A stretch of 64,000 nt of DNA, taken from the NCBI RefSeq assembly GCF_037975245.1, contig NC_092583.1, positions 1,161,764-1,225,763 on the forward strand, written 5' to 3'. Source of the DNA: Apostichopus japonicus. Lineage: Eukaryota; Echinodermata; Holothuroidea; Aspidochirotida; Stichopodidae. Of this stretch, positions 24,501 through 35,353 are shown piece after piece. A program made the translations under genes and the position numbers. The notes beneath the pieces were generated by a model, which had not been told where the DNA came from, ran no database searches, and worked only from the letters and a program-made list of their open reading frames with translations. The first letter of the stretch is position 1. Every line of letters starts with the position of its first letter.

Positions 24501-26885
24501 ATGATAGAGATCTATAGATTATATCATTAATATCATTGATAGCACAGTGACAATAGAGATCTGTAGATTATATCATTAATATCATTAGATCATTAATATC
24601 ACATTGATGATAGAGATCTGTAGATTATATCATAAATATCATTAATATCACAGTGATGATAGAGATCCATAGATTATATCATTAATATCATGATATCATT
24701 GATAGCACTGTGATAATAGAGATCTATAGATTATATTAATATCATTATATCATTAAAATCACAGTGATGATAGAGATCTATAGATTATATTATTAATATC
24801 ACTATATCATTGATAGGAAAGTGATGATAGAGATCTATAGATTATATCATTATATCATTGATAGCACAGTGATGATAGAGATCTATAGATCATATCATTA
24901 AGATCATAATATCATTGATAGCACAGTGATGATAGAGATCTATAGATTATATCATTGATAGCAGTGATGATAGAGATCTATAGATTATATTAATATCATT
25001 ATATCATTAAAATCACAGTGATGATAGAGATCTATATATTATATTATTAATATAATATATATCTTAGTAATCAAACAAGTAGAATTAATAGGCAGACTAA
25101 CCTTGCTGGCTTAATTAGCAGCGGGCTAATAAGGTAAACAGACTAACCTTACTGGCAACAACTTTTATGCAGACATGATCCATTGTAAACTGTGTCAGCT
25201 TTGAATTTTTAATAACCTTAGCAGTGGAATAATAATTAGAAGTAGTAGGCAGACTACCCTTATTGGCTTAATTAGCAGTGGGCTAATAAGGTAAACAGAC
25301 TAACCTTATTGGCAACAACTACGATGCAGACATTATCCATTGTAAACTGGGTCACTTCTTTCAGCCAGCAGTCAAGATTTTCAAACGAGGGTATGCTTGT
25401 CACATCGTACACCATGAGGCAGGCGTGGCTGTCCACAAACAGCTCATTCCGAACTTCAATGTAATCATTATGTCCTGACATGTCCCACAGATGTACTCTT
25501 ACTGCTCAAGAAATAGCAAAATTCAAACAGTTGACCTCAATTTAATACTAGTATGAATTTTCATTGTTTTTTATGCCATAAAATCTAAATATTAGTTGCC
25601 TGTCCAAATGTCTAGGTTTTAATGTTTATCTAAAAAATTTTTATTTTGGGTTCGTCTTTACAGAAAATCATGTTAGGATCATATGGCTTAGCAATCAGTT
25701 GGTTTCGGGTTAGATACCTGGCCGAGGCATAGTTAGGTGGGTTTTTACCCCAAGAGTAATCAACGGTTTTCCCATATGCAATGACTTTCTAAGCTAAAAA
25801 GGTTCCAAATTTGAGTTTTAATGTTTAATTGGAAGCCACCCCACGTTTAATTTGTAACCCATAAGTCCTTCCAGGTTTCCCACATTTGTGGTCGCTTAAA
25901 ATATGTAAAAATAACTGCTGAAAATGATGATTATATTATAAACATCAGGCTATCTTACTCACTTGATACATTTACCTTTGGGGTTTTTCTTGGGGGGGGG
26001 GTGGGGGCCATTAGACAAGTAACTTATTAGCAGTTTTTTGTCTTTTATCAAATTTAAAATTAAATCTTTCTGTGAATAACAAACCCAGAGTGTTAGATAC
26101 AATAACATGCTGAATTGTTTCCTCTGTTACTGAAATAAGAAACTGTCAAAAGTACAAATAAATTATGTTAAACTTTGTGTCCAGTATCAGGATGGTTCTC
26201 ATTTATTAAAAGTAACATCACAAATTTTATGAATATTTTATTTCTCTTTTTTTTCCAGTGCAGATTACTTGAAATGCACTCTGCACAAACCTGTTTAAAA
26301 TTTAGCCATTGAGATATGCATTGTTCGTTGAATGGAATCAGTCCTTTCTCAACTTGTTATTATAAAACAGACAGTACATTTTTACAAGAACAGTTACATA
26401 AATTGATTCTTATTCACCTTCAGCATCTCTGTGTGAATGGATCTTGAAGCCATAGTCGACCCCTACCGTTGCTTGGTAGCTGGGAGTGAACTAAAAAGTA
26501 CAGGAAAAAGGAAGAAAGCAAAGGTGATGCTATTTGTAAATACTGTTACCCAACAGATAGATTAAAACAGCTAACACAGAGGAGTTCAAATTATAAATTG
26601 TACTTACCTCCTCAGCTTTCACAACAGAAAAATGCCCCAGGCATTGGGCAAGCAAGAACTTGGACACTTGAAAATGCTGTCACAATTCTCTGCTATCGAT
26701 TGTTTTATTAGGGGTAGAATATCAGCAACCATAAAGAACCTTACCTTATCTTCACAAAAGTGTTTGATAATGCAGGTCTTGCCGACACCTGTGTTGCCAA
26801 CGGTTACGATTTTCACCCAATGTAGCGACGAGATCTCGTCAGAGATGGAGAACGGAAGATGTCCGACTTCTCTTTCCATCTTCAT
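21533..26885 (-). CDS. Rab-like small GTPase of the DNAJC27/RBJ type, six exons, no J domain
   Basis: Exons: 26745-26885, 26418-26490, 25305-25501, 24059-24129, 22207-22299 and 21533-21716. All have GT-AG borders and agreeing phases and join to 252 residues. All GTPase motifs are present: G1 GNTGVGKT (30-37), G2 Thr55 in ATVGVDYG, G3 DMSGH (78-82), G4 NKVD (136-139, assembled across a splice junction) and G5 ETSAL (164-168). The His in place of the usual Gln of G3 and the overall sequence match the GTPase half of DNAJC27 (RBJ), a Rab-related protein linked to MEK/ERK signalling. The protein ends FILFGQE, with no C-terminal cysteine for prenylation, as in RBJ. No HPD or J domain follows in frame. 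The last exon (60 residues) resembles nothing I know and its boundary is the least certain. The start could instead be the second Met, or lie in an upstream exon at 28728-28913. Introns carry a Penelope remnant and a minisatellite. Confidence 0.85.
22700..23435 (-). mobile_element. Penelope-like retroelement remnant (GIY-YIG C terminus and 3' end)
   Basis: Read on the minus strand, about 23245-23435 encodes TPVGEHFNLPNH, then an in-frame stop, then a WMQRLRTIQPHGLN segment followed by a stop. VGEHFN...H and the terminal W..L.T..P.GLN are hallmarks of the GIY-YIG endonuclease at the C terminus of Penelope-like elements. A long pyrimidine-rich 3' region follows, ending near 22880-22912 in AAGAAGATCCTGCTAGGATT, a motif shared with the second remnant near 51170. 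The element lies in an intron of the GTPase gene in the same orientation. The internal stop and 5' truncation make it a dead copy. Confidence 0.75.
23941..23999 (+). repeat. G-rich tandem repeat
   Basis: Consecutive blocks of GGGGGTTGGAGGAGGGGGAG, with at least eight runs of three or more G, form a purine-only tract. It is a strong candidate for G-quadruplex formation on the plus strand. It lies in an intron of the minus-strand GTPase gene, so the RNA would be C-rich. Confidence 0.75.
24335..25065. repeat. AT-rich minisatellite in a GTPase-gene intron
   Basis: About a dozen imperfect units of 50-60 bp are built from CAGTGATGATAGAGATCT, ATAGATTATATCATTAATATC and ATTGATAGCA. Units vary by deletion of the ATCATT blocks. 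It fills most of the intron between the exons at 25305-25501 and 24059-24129. Confidence 0.9.
25141..25205 (-). pseudogene. partial duplicate of a GTPase exon
   Basis: This copies the last third of the exon at 25305-25501 together with its splice donor. The minus-strand frame reads LTQFTMDHVCIKVVASK before GTTAGT, against VTQFTMDNVCIVVVANK in the true exon. Flanking sequence (GGCTTAATTAGCAG) is duplicated as well, so a segment of roughly 165 bp was copied in tandem. The copy changes the Asn of the NKxD guanine-specificity motif to Ser, lacks the front of the exon and has only a weak acceptor-like CAAAG, so it is probably not used. Confidence 0.7.
25665..25830 (+). repeat. SINE-like fragment
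   Basis: Contains ATGGCTTAGCAATCAGTTGG, then GGGTTAGATACC, spaced like the A and B boxes of a tRNA-derived SINE head. A tail follows reading CCGAGGCATAGTTAGGTGGG and GAGTAATCAACGG, a layout common in invertebrate SINEs. It lies in an intron of the GTPase gene. The match is degraded. Confidence 0.4.
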
Positions 26886-27689
26886 CTAAATGAAACAGAA
26901 AAGTAAAATTTAGTATCACAGTGAGCTCACTGAAATATAAATACTAAGCCCAGATTTGGAAAGTTTCCTGGAAAATTCCTTTCATGAGTTTTGCACAAAA
27001 CTGTGGTCAAGAAGGTCTATTTTTTAAGTCTCAATATGTTTTTGTTGATGAATTTCAGAAATCAAACTTATGAAGAAGATTCAAAGTTTCTTATTCTAAA
27101 TGCACTCCGACCAGGTGGGTTTAATGGAGGAAAGCTGTCGCAATCAAAAGAAAGAAATTTATTTTCTGTTGTAAACATAGTAGTCTACACATGCGGTCCG
27201 ATCAAGATCGTAACGCAGACCTATACTTATATCGTCCACGTTTTACAATTCTTGGGAGGAAACGTCTGAAAACACCTGTTTATTCATTGCAATGGAAGGA
27301 AATGACACAATTTTGCAAGCTTCATCGGTATAGACCGAGAGAAAGATACAAGAGCAGACACCTAAGACAGGCTAGCCACAAAAGTAAAAGTAAGCCTAGG
27401 CCTTATGGTCATAAACAAAAAGGAAAGATTTGATTGGCGAATGATCTGTTGGGCTGGGCTTGCAAATTTTGATTGAAATTTGAAGAATCTACGGTCTTGT
27501 TAATAAATCGGGCGAATTTTATTCAGCTCTTAAATTTGACAAACACGTACTGAGACGTTAAATCACCAGTATCCATTCCTAGCTTTTCTAGGTTCGGCTA
27601 CGTAATATGCGATCACCTATTATTTTTTAAACTAATGAGCAAAAATGAGAGAATATACAGTAGTTTAGTTTAGTAGGAAATATGGATCA
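26886..27689. other. stretch upstream of the first certain GTPase exon
   Basis: On the minus strand a good splice acceptor (pyrimidine tract then TTTCATTTAG) directly precedes the ATG of the exon ending at 26885. This stretch may therefore be an intron rather than a promoter. Plus-strand open frames at 26991-27433 have no recognisable product, and I see nothing else. Confidence 0.4.
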
Positions 27690-28361
27690 GGAGGGACACT
27701 CAAGTTCCCCATCAAGGACCCTATTGGAGAGAAAACAACTGAAGATGCAACAAATCAGACCCGATAATTAATGCTTAAAGTGCTTGTTCAAAGCATTCTT
27801 AAACCCATTCACACTACTTGCAAGTACAACTTTCTCAGGCAAATTTTGTTCCACTCATTTGCAACCCTATTAGGAAAAAAGTTATGCCCAATATGAATCC
27901 AACTTTGTGACTTTAGGAGTTTATGACAATGACCTCTGGTAAAACTTCTATTAGTAAACACAAAAATGTCAGTGAAGGATTAATTGTCAAAACCATGCAT
28001 ACACAATCTTGAAAACCTGAATCAAGTCACCACGTAACCTCCTAAGCTCCAGTGTGGTGAGATTCAGCAGCTGTAACTGGCTATAATAAGGAACACCCTC
28101 TAAGGAGCTAATCATTCTAGTAGCCCTCCTCTGGACCTTCTCCAGTACTTCCAGCATGGCATACTCCAGATGAGGCCTAAACAACTGCCTATAGTATAAA
28201 GCCATAACAACTATGTCCTCTTTCAGAAAACTGAAGTTTCTCTTGATCATACCTAAAACCCTATTACCTCTTTTAGCAGCTTTGAGACCATGTTTAGAAC
28301 GTTGCAGAGATAAGTCAATGTAGATATCTAGAGAGATTACAGTATCCATTACCTTTGTCAT
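27690..28361 (-). mobile_element. CR1-like non-LTR retrotransposon 3' fragment
   Basis: The minus-strand frame from 28361 to 27987 encodes about 124 residues typical of the region just after the reverse transcriptase of CR1/jockey-type LINEs: KRGNRVLGMIKRNF, YYRQLFRPHLEYA, LEKVQRRATRMI, LNLTTLELRRLRGDLI. The usual C..VW.P. stretch between HLEY and the following helix is deleted, and the 5' portion (endonuclease and catalytic YADD) is absent. The element is truncated and inactive. Bases 27690-27986 look like its 3' tail. Confidence 0.8.
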
Positions 28362-28727
28362 TTACATTACAGAGCACCATGAAATAACTGTATATGCCTA
28401 GGGCTTGAACAGACTAACAACTTAGGGGCAATAGGGTAACTTTTGTTCAGCTTAGGCCTAATGTATCCTAGCCCAAGCCCATACGATGGTCCTTTCGAAG
28501 ACCTTTCCGATTAACTAAATATAGTCTATAACAAGACCACTCATTTGATAGCCTTTCTGTCAGACCCGGGCTAGTAATACTAAATGTACGTTAGTTGCAA
28601 AGTACTAGTAACGCTTTCCGTTATTTGTTACATAGTAACACTAACAGTAACTTATCGTAACTAACGTTATGGTCTATTAGGCTTAACATTAAACTATCGA
28701 GTCTTTTCGAAATTTCAATCTTTTCAC

Positions 28728-28913
28728 CAGGTGACTCTCTTTGGAAATCTGTTCTATCATCCACCTGACCCCTCTGTCAGAAAACTTGTTCCTGTCGGCT
28801 CCTGTGCTGAGAAAACATTTAATGTTGACAGCGGCTCGCGGTGCTTTAGTTTGGGGCTTATGTGATGGCCCAGGACCAACTTTACCAGGTGCGGTAGAGT
28901 AAAGGGGTTTCAT
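28728..28913 (-). CDS. possible upstream first exon of the GTPase gene
   Basis: An ATG-started frame of 62 codons (MKPLYSTAPGK...KESHL) ends at a plausible donor, CTG|GTGAAA, in phase 0. The exon ending at 26885 begins in phase 0 after a strong acceptor, so joining the two gives one open frame of 314 residues. The sequence is rich in Lys, Arg and Ser and resembles no domain I know. It could be an N-terminal extension, the first exon of another gene, or chance. Vertebrate DNAJC27 has only a short basic N terminus, so this extension would be unusual. Confidence 0.3.
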
Positions 28914-31650
28914 GCTTGAGTGACTGAAGTATGGTAACGCCTACCGATTTCTTCAATAACAAATGCTGTTTAGAAAATTTCCGGACATTTTTAAGCCCCG
29001 CCTATTGACAAAAGCGGAAGTACGCATGACTCAGTAATGGAATAGGATTCGCCGGATGGGACAGCAGCCAGTGTGGTATCTCGCTCAACGAATCTTTGCA
29101 TGCAGCAGGAAAAGGTTAAAAATTAGATTTCTTCCTTTGAGGGTAACATTCGCAAGCTGAAACTACCGAACCTAATCTGCAATATTCGGAGGCATCCGAA
29201 CGGCAGAGGTGGTGGAAGACCGTTAAATCCAGGGGATGGGGGCATTGGCGTAGGAGACCAATTTGGTTTTGGGGGGCTGTAACGACTTGCCCGAAAAATA
29301 TAACCACAATTTTTCGTGTGCTCAATAGCTTAATGTCACATTTAATAACACTGTACTTATTACTCCAAAATATGTCATGCTGATTACATGATAAGTGAAA
29401 CCTTTACTTAACAAAAATGGGCACTTGTAATTTTTGTAAATGGGGCCAAAAAGGATTTTTTTTTATTACAGAATTGGTAGGGGGTCAATGATGAGAATGA
29501 GATTTTAAGGGGCTTACTCTTCCCAAATATGATTCTTTTGAAAAATATTTGCAGCACATTTCTTCATAATGCCATAACAGGGTGTTGTATATGTGTTGAT
29601 GGTGGTGAGGGAGGAGAAATTAAATCCAAGCTGATGAAACCCATTAGCACCTTCAGGTTGAAATGCTTTAAAAAAAGAGAGTAGATAACAGTAAATAAAA
29701 GTCACTTTTTTTCAATTTATTACTCTTCAAACTTTTTTACCTGTAAGTGTCCATGGAAAGTTATAACTACTTTAAATCCTTTTTCTAACATACTTTTTAA
29801 AAGGGAATTGTCCAATAGAGGGGAAAAAAACGAACTGTTTATTAGAAAAAATAAATAATGCACCTTTATGCGGCGAAACCCACATGCACACAGCATGGTC
29901 TATTGCAAAGATATGAACATTTAAACATATGACGTAATTTTTAATAAGGTATCTGGCAACAATATATCATGAGTCACATGATGATGGCAGAATGAGTTGA
30001 CAAAACCTACATTCTTCTTTGTTATGTACAAATAATCTATTTTTAGAATAAGGGAATAATATTCGACAAAAGACATAAAAACAATTAAGAAAATAAACAA
30101 TGGGTCTGAAGATGGTACCTCTGATGACAATTGAACTTAAAAATGACCTTGATTCATTCAGCTAAACTGAAATTACTTTACACCACAAATGACCTCCCCC
30201 CCATCCACTACCCCCAACATAGGAACAAATATGAGCCAAGTTTGATTTGAAAATGACTTGTGAGGGACCTAACTTCTTTTCAGCTAGAAGTAGAAATTGA
30301 TTTTGTCTGTCATACAGTACCAGAGGGTACATACACATCAATGACCAACCCATAAACCTGTATGAAGTAATTTCATCTCCGCTTGAATATTTTATTGACA
30401 AAGATAAAACTATTTTTACTTTTGAATACGAAAAAATAAAATAAATTTTGTATAATATACACAACGGACGATATTATTTCATAATCTTAACAGAGGCAGA
30501 ACTTAAACCTTCTGGTGGAGAAGAGAGAAACCATTCCATTCTTGGTGAAGACTTTTTCACTTTTTCATAGACTATACTGTAATTTGAGCGGGGTGGGGGA
30601 GGATGAAGGGGGGTAGGATGAATGGGTGGGAGAGAGTATCAACATGCAGTATCAAAACGCTCTACAGTAACATTCTTCCCAGATCAACAGAGGTGAACAT
30701 ATACAAAAATTGGCCTTCACACACAATTTAAATTTACCCTGATTTTTCCGAGAAATACAAAAGAAACTTTTCTTGAAATTCTTTAGAAAGATGTATTTAA
30801 TGTGCAACATGTAAGCTACTTGACATCATTGCTGATGTTATTACACTCATTATGACATCTCAGTTTCCTGAGATCCAAAAACCTATTCATGAAATTAGTT
30901 TGAGAGAACTTTTCGACGTTATTTAAAAAAAAAAAACCTAACACAGTATTTAAATTCATTGGTATATGTAGTGATTTTCAAATTAATTTTTCAAATTTAA
31001 CCTTTAACAACCCTCAACACTGATTTTCCACACATTGCACTTGATTACTTGAGTAAAAACCTGATCTGGTAAAATGGAAAATGGTTTTGGGAATTCTATA
31101 GCAATCGGCTACTTAGAAGTTACTGGCACCACCTAAGGAATGTCTGTCAAATGACTGGCTTGGCAGTACGACTGGCATGACGGCAAAAAAACAGTCTAGA
31201 GGTTATAAAATCTGTCAGTTATTATCCCTACCACCGATGGGGTTCATCTTCCAATATCAGAAGATTAGACAGTTATCATCGTAAAATGGTAAAATGCCTA
31301 CACCTTCATGACTGATACTCTGTAGATGCCGCAAGCCTGGATTCATCTTACGGCAGCAACTGAAGAAGTAACTAGATGTTTCGATCAGAAGACCAGAGCT
31401 TCCGACAATCCTCTTTAGCCATCAATGAGTTGCTCTTCTCCTGTTTGGGTTTCGGCAAGGCATCAGTACAAACAGTGTGGTAACATGTCGGCCATTACAT
31501 CAGGAATGTCAAAGTATGTCTTTGAGATCAATCCAAGAAGCCTTCAACAGCTCCTGGTGAACCTGTAATGAGAGCACATACAAGCTCTTTGATTTCGACA
31601 AGATATAAAACCTTTACGGACACGATATTTGAAAGGAAAGAACACTTACT
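28914..31650. other. intergenic, no gene recognised
   Basis: AT-rich sequence with short open frames, a C-rich stretch near 30195 and G-rich stretches near 30595. I found no splice-consistent coding exon, RNA gene or strong repeat in either strand. Confidence 0.4.
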
Positions 31651-31674
31651 CAAGCTAATCCGCTATCCTTTGTA

Positions 31675-32395
31675 CTCCTTCTTGGGTACTCCAAACAGTA
31701 CCCTTCGTAATGTAGTACCATGCAGTACTCCATCTTAGTACTCCATAAAGTACTCTACCTAATATACTCCATGTTTTACATTAGAAATCCATCTTTATAG
31801 TACTCCATGTAGCACCATAAAGTACTCCATTTAAATACTCCATATAATACTACCATAGTATCAAATAGTATTCCATCATAGTACTTCATATGGCACACTC
31901 CATATGGTATCATTAAAGTGCTCTACTTATATTCCATGTTTTACATTAGTACTCCATGTTTTACATTAGTACTCCATGTTTTACATTACTGTAGTACTCC
32001 ATCTTTATAGTATTCCATGAAGTACCATAAAGTACTTCATTTTAGTACTCTATATGATACTACAACAGTAGCATATTCCATCTTAGAACTCCATACTGAT
32101 ACACTCCATACGGTGCTCTACATTATACTCCATGCATAACATTAGTACTCAATCTTTATAGTACTCCATGAAGTACCATAAAGTACTCCATTTAAGTACT
32201 CTATCTAATACTACAATAGTACCATATAGTAATCCATCTTAGTACTCCATATGATACACTCCATATGGTACTCTACCGTATACTCCATGAAGTACAATAT
32301 AGTACTCTACTTAAGTACTCTATAATAACAATACAATACTACCATAGTACCATATAGTATTCCATCTTACTACTCCATATGAAACCCTCTGCTAG
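31675..32395. repeat. degenerate minisatellite of the AGTACTCCAT motif
   Basis: Dozens of copies of (A/G)TA(C/T)TCCAT, often paired with AGTACCATA or TTTACATT, are spaced irregularly at 10-40 bp over 700 bp. Perfect local repeats such as three TGTTTTACATTAGTACTCCA units near 31930-31985 show recent local expansion within an older array. Confidence 0.85.
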
Positions 32396-32734
32396 AGACA
32401 GAGGGAGGGTATGATGGAGGGTGAGAGGAGGGTGAGAGGGAGGGTGTGAGGGAGCTCTTCGATAAAAACAAGAGCCCAAGGGCACTGCGGTTCCTTGCCC
32501 CAGGGTACATGACAATAAACAGAATTTATCATAGCAAGATTGGGCTGAAATAGTCCAAGTTAAATTGTGGTCCTACTTGTACCCATAAAGTAACCAACAT
32601 AGCCAACACATTTGTGATCACAAATTGTGATCGGATTTTTGATCGGGAAGGCACTTTTGAGATCTGAATGTGGCGTCGAAAATGTAAGAAATATAAAGTC
32701 ACGTCAAAGCGGGTCAACAGATCTGATAACATTT

Positions 32735-33165
32735 GTGACCTGAGATCACATGACTGTTAAGTTTGAAAATGTTCTACCACCCCATTTACAACTTGTCCCA
32801 AAATATCAACCGTCTCACACCTTGGCACTGGAAGTTAATGCATTAAATGTCTAAAAATTAACTTTGAACTGGTATACATAACTTCACACACAAAGGTCAC
32901 CCGGAGGTCAACCAATTGACATTTTTGATCAGTGAAATGTGAATACAACATCAGAACTATAAAACTTAAAACATTTTTTCTTTGCCCATTTTCTCCCAAC
33001 AGACTTGTTTTTCAACATTAATTGACCTTTGGTGACTTTGGATCACATGACCGTTAACTTTGAAAGTATTCCCCTATACTATTCGCAACTTGTCCCAAAA
33101 TATCAACCATGTCACACCTTGGCACTGGGAGTTATTGCATTAAATGCTCGAAATTAACTTGTGTC
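32735..33165. repeat. diverged copies of the 400-bp minisatellite
   Basis: About one and a half units are related to the array at 47430-49800, sharing GATCACATGAC, GTTAAGTTTGAAAAT, CACACCTTGGCACTGG and GCATTAAATGTCT. The spacing is near 300 bp, as in the short unit of the larger array. It also holds an AGGTCA direct repeat with one mismatch (33023-33038). Confidence 0.8.
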
Positions 33166-34817
33166 AAATTACTGAAAAAAGACAAATACTCAGATATCTC
33201 AAATACATGGATATTGTTTATTTTTTCAAATACTAGATATAAACTGTACTGTTGTTATATAAAATATATGAACTTAAACTACACAACTATTTACAACTAT
33301 ATATAAAAGGAAAGAGACCATGTAGTGTTGATTGAGGTTTAATGGCAGTAAATGATTATGACTTTTTATTTTAAAATGAATATTGTTGTAATGTAAGCCC
33401 CACCACTACCCGCCTGCTATCCATCCCCTCATTTCTTCCATGAACCATAAAAAGCTTGATATATTGTATTAACATATACTGCTTTCCTAACTAAACTTGG
33501 TTTTGGACAATTCTGCCAAAAAATGTAGACCAGAAATGAATAAATTATTAGGAACACTTAAAATCTTAAAAACAAGAAATACAGAGTACTTTTATGTTGA
33601 ACATCGTTGTCAAAACTGCAGGGTCTTTACACCTTGTTTTGAGGTAGAGCTGGATGAAGACATAGAGTTAGCTGAAGTGCTGGCAGATGGTATAGTTTTT
33701 GTGATTTTGGTTATTGTGCTTCCTTGTATTCTTCACATCCTTCAGTCTGGAGCTTGTCCTCTATGGTGGCTCCTTCAAGAAAGCTGTGCATTTTATCGGT
33801 TGGGAGGGTCAGCTATTGTAACTAATCTTTATTAAGTATGGTGAATTGTATTCTTTTTGGTCCATTTCTACGCTCACGTTTACTGAAGTTATGAGCCTAG
33901 TTTATGGCCCATGAATCTGCAATGAAAAGATTGTAGAAACAAATATTAACATGTTAATTCATTTGAATACCTGCAGTCTCTGAAAAAATAATGAGAAGTT
34001 AATGACCTTTTCTGTTTTCCATTGAATGCTCTTTTAGGTTTGCTGTAACTACGAAAAACTGGTTTCATGACAATATACCCACATCAATTATTATAATTCC
34101 TGATTATAATGTTATTCGTAAAGATAGGACTGGCAACGGGGTGGGCAGCTGGCCTCTATAACAAGGAGGGGGTATTTTTAAATCTGCCACGACATTAGTT
34201 GCCTATTGCCTATATGTAGAACAATTCAGGTTTCTTACGCTTGTGCAGTGGCACAGTGGGCAAGGCGTTAGACTATGGATCATTTTGGTCTGGGTGGCAG
34301 AGGTTCGAATGCACTTTCTTTGTTTACACCAAACTACAGATGCATTGTTATTTATAACTAATTTAATGTGCAAATTCAAAACACATATTTCATCTCTTTT
34401 AATTTTTGGGAGATTCGTCTGAAAAATTGTTTCATTTTGTACACACAAACTGGGTTTACCTCTAAGTTAGGGTATATCTGAAATTGATGGCTCTGTTCAT
34501 CACCCTCACTCTAATATACCTGGTGAGAGGCTTGTGAGAAGAGGTGTATAATTTGCACTATAATTAGTGCTGCATTGATTCACTGACATATACAACAATC
34601 AAAAAGCCCTTTGTATTCCATGTGTGACCGACAAATGTCTAACTTTTCAAGTTTGCTTTGAGTACTGGAGAAGTTATATGTTGTAAATATGATTGTCATT
34701 GATATGCATGGACTTGGATATTTGAAAGTTAACTTTCTGTTGCTTGCAAGTGAAGAATTGTTTGTGTCGCTACAAAATGCAGACAGTAATGAAACGTGAT
34801 ACCTTGTTGTCTTTAGC
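33166..34817. other. intergenic, only a SINE fragment recognised
   Basis: Apart from the tRNA-like piece at 34245-34320 I see no gene. The open frame at 33497-33835 starts at TTG and has no recognisable product. Confidence 0.4.
34245..34320 (+). repeat. tRNA-derived SINE head fragment
   Basis: GTGGCACAGTGGGCAAGGCG resembles an A box in context, and AGGTTCGAATGC resembles a B box (GGTTCGAATCC), about 40 bp apart. That is the layout of a tRNA-derived polymerase III promoter. No intact tRNA fold or tail is evident. Confidence 0.5.
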
Positions 34818-35330
34818 TTGATGTTGTTCTGGATTGTTAAATTTTGGTTCAAATTTGCAAGGTTAATCAAATTTGGTTGCAGTTTCATCAATTTTGTTCC
34901 ATTTTTAAAGAAATTAAAAATATTGTTCAAGTTTGTTCAATTGTTGTTAAAATTGTCAAAGTTATTCGAAGTGGTTAAATTTTTGTTCACGATTTGCTCA
35001 ACCTTGTTCAATTTTGGTCAAGGTTTGTTCAACTTTGTTCAAATATTATTCAAATTTGGTTAAAGTTTATTCAAATTTCGCTCACAGTTATTCAAATTTG
35101 GTTCAAGTTTGTTCAAGTTTTGGTAAGATTTGTTGAAATTGTGTTCAAGTTTGTTCATGATTGTTTAAATTTTGTTCTGGTTTTTTAAATACTTGATCAA
35201 ATGTGGTTTCAGTTTGATCAATTTTGTTCCATTTTTTTAAAGAAATATCATCAATATGTTCCACTTTTTAAAGAAATATAAAAGTTTCTTCAAGTTACTT
35301 CAAAATTGGGTTCAAATTTGAGCACATAAG
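34818..35330. repeat. degenerate TTCAA(A/G)TTTG repeat beside the Helitron 3' end
   Basis: Some 500 bp are composed of irregular repetitions of TTGTTCAA, TTTGGTTCAAG and ATTCAAATTTGG, strongly biased to T on the plus strand. It abuts the stop codon side of the Helitron gene, so it may be its 3' non-coding region. It generates Phe- and Leu-rich open frames that are almost certainly not genes. Confidence 0.75.
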
Positions 35331-35353
35331 ACATATGGTACACATATTTTGGT

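Noticed and set aside
33497-33835. 112-codon plus-strand frame with a hydrophobic stretch
   Set aside because: It starts at TTG, has no recognisable domain, and the composition shift midway suggests chance.
33600-33840. Ser/Thr-rich minus-strand segment resembling an exon
   Set aside because: Frames are interrupted and I found no convincing acceptor and donor pair.
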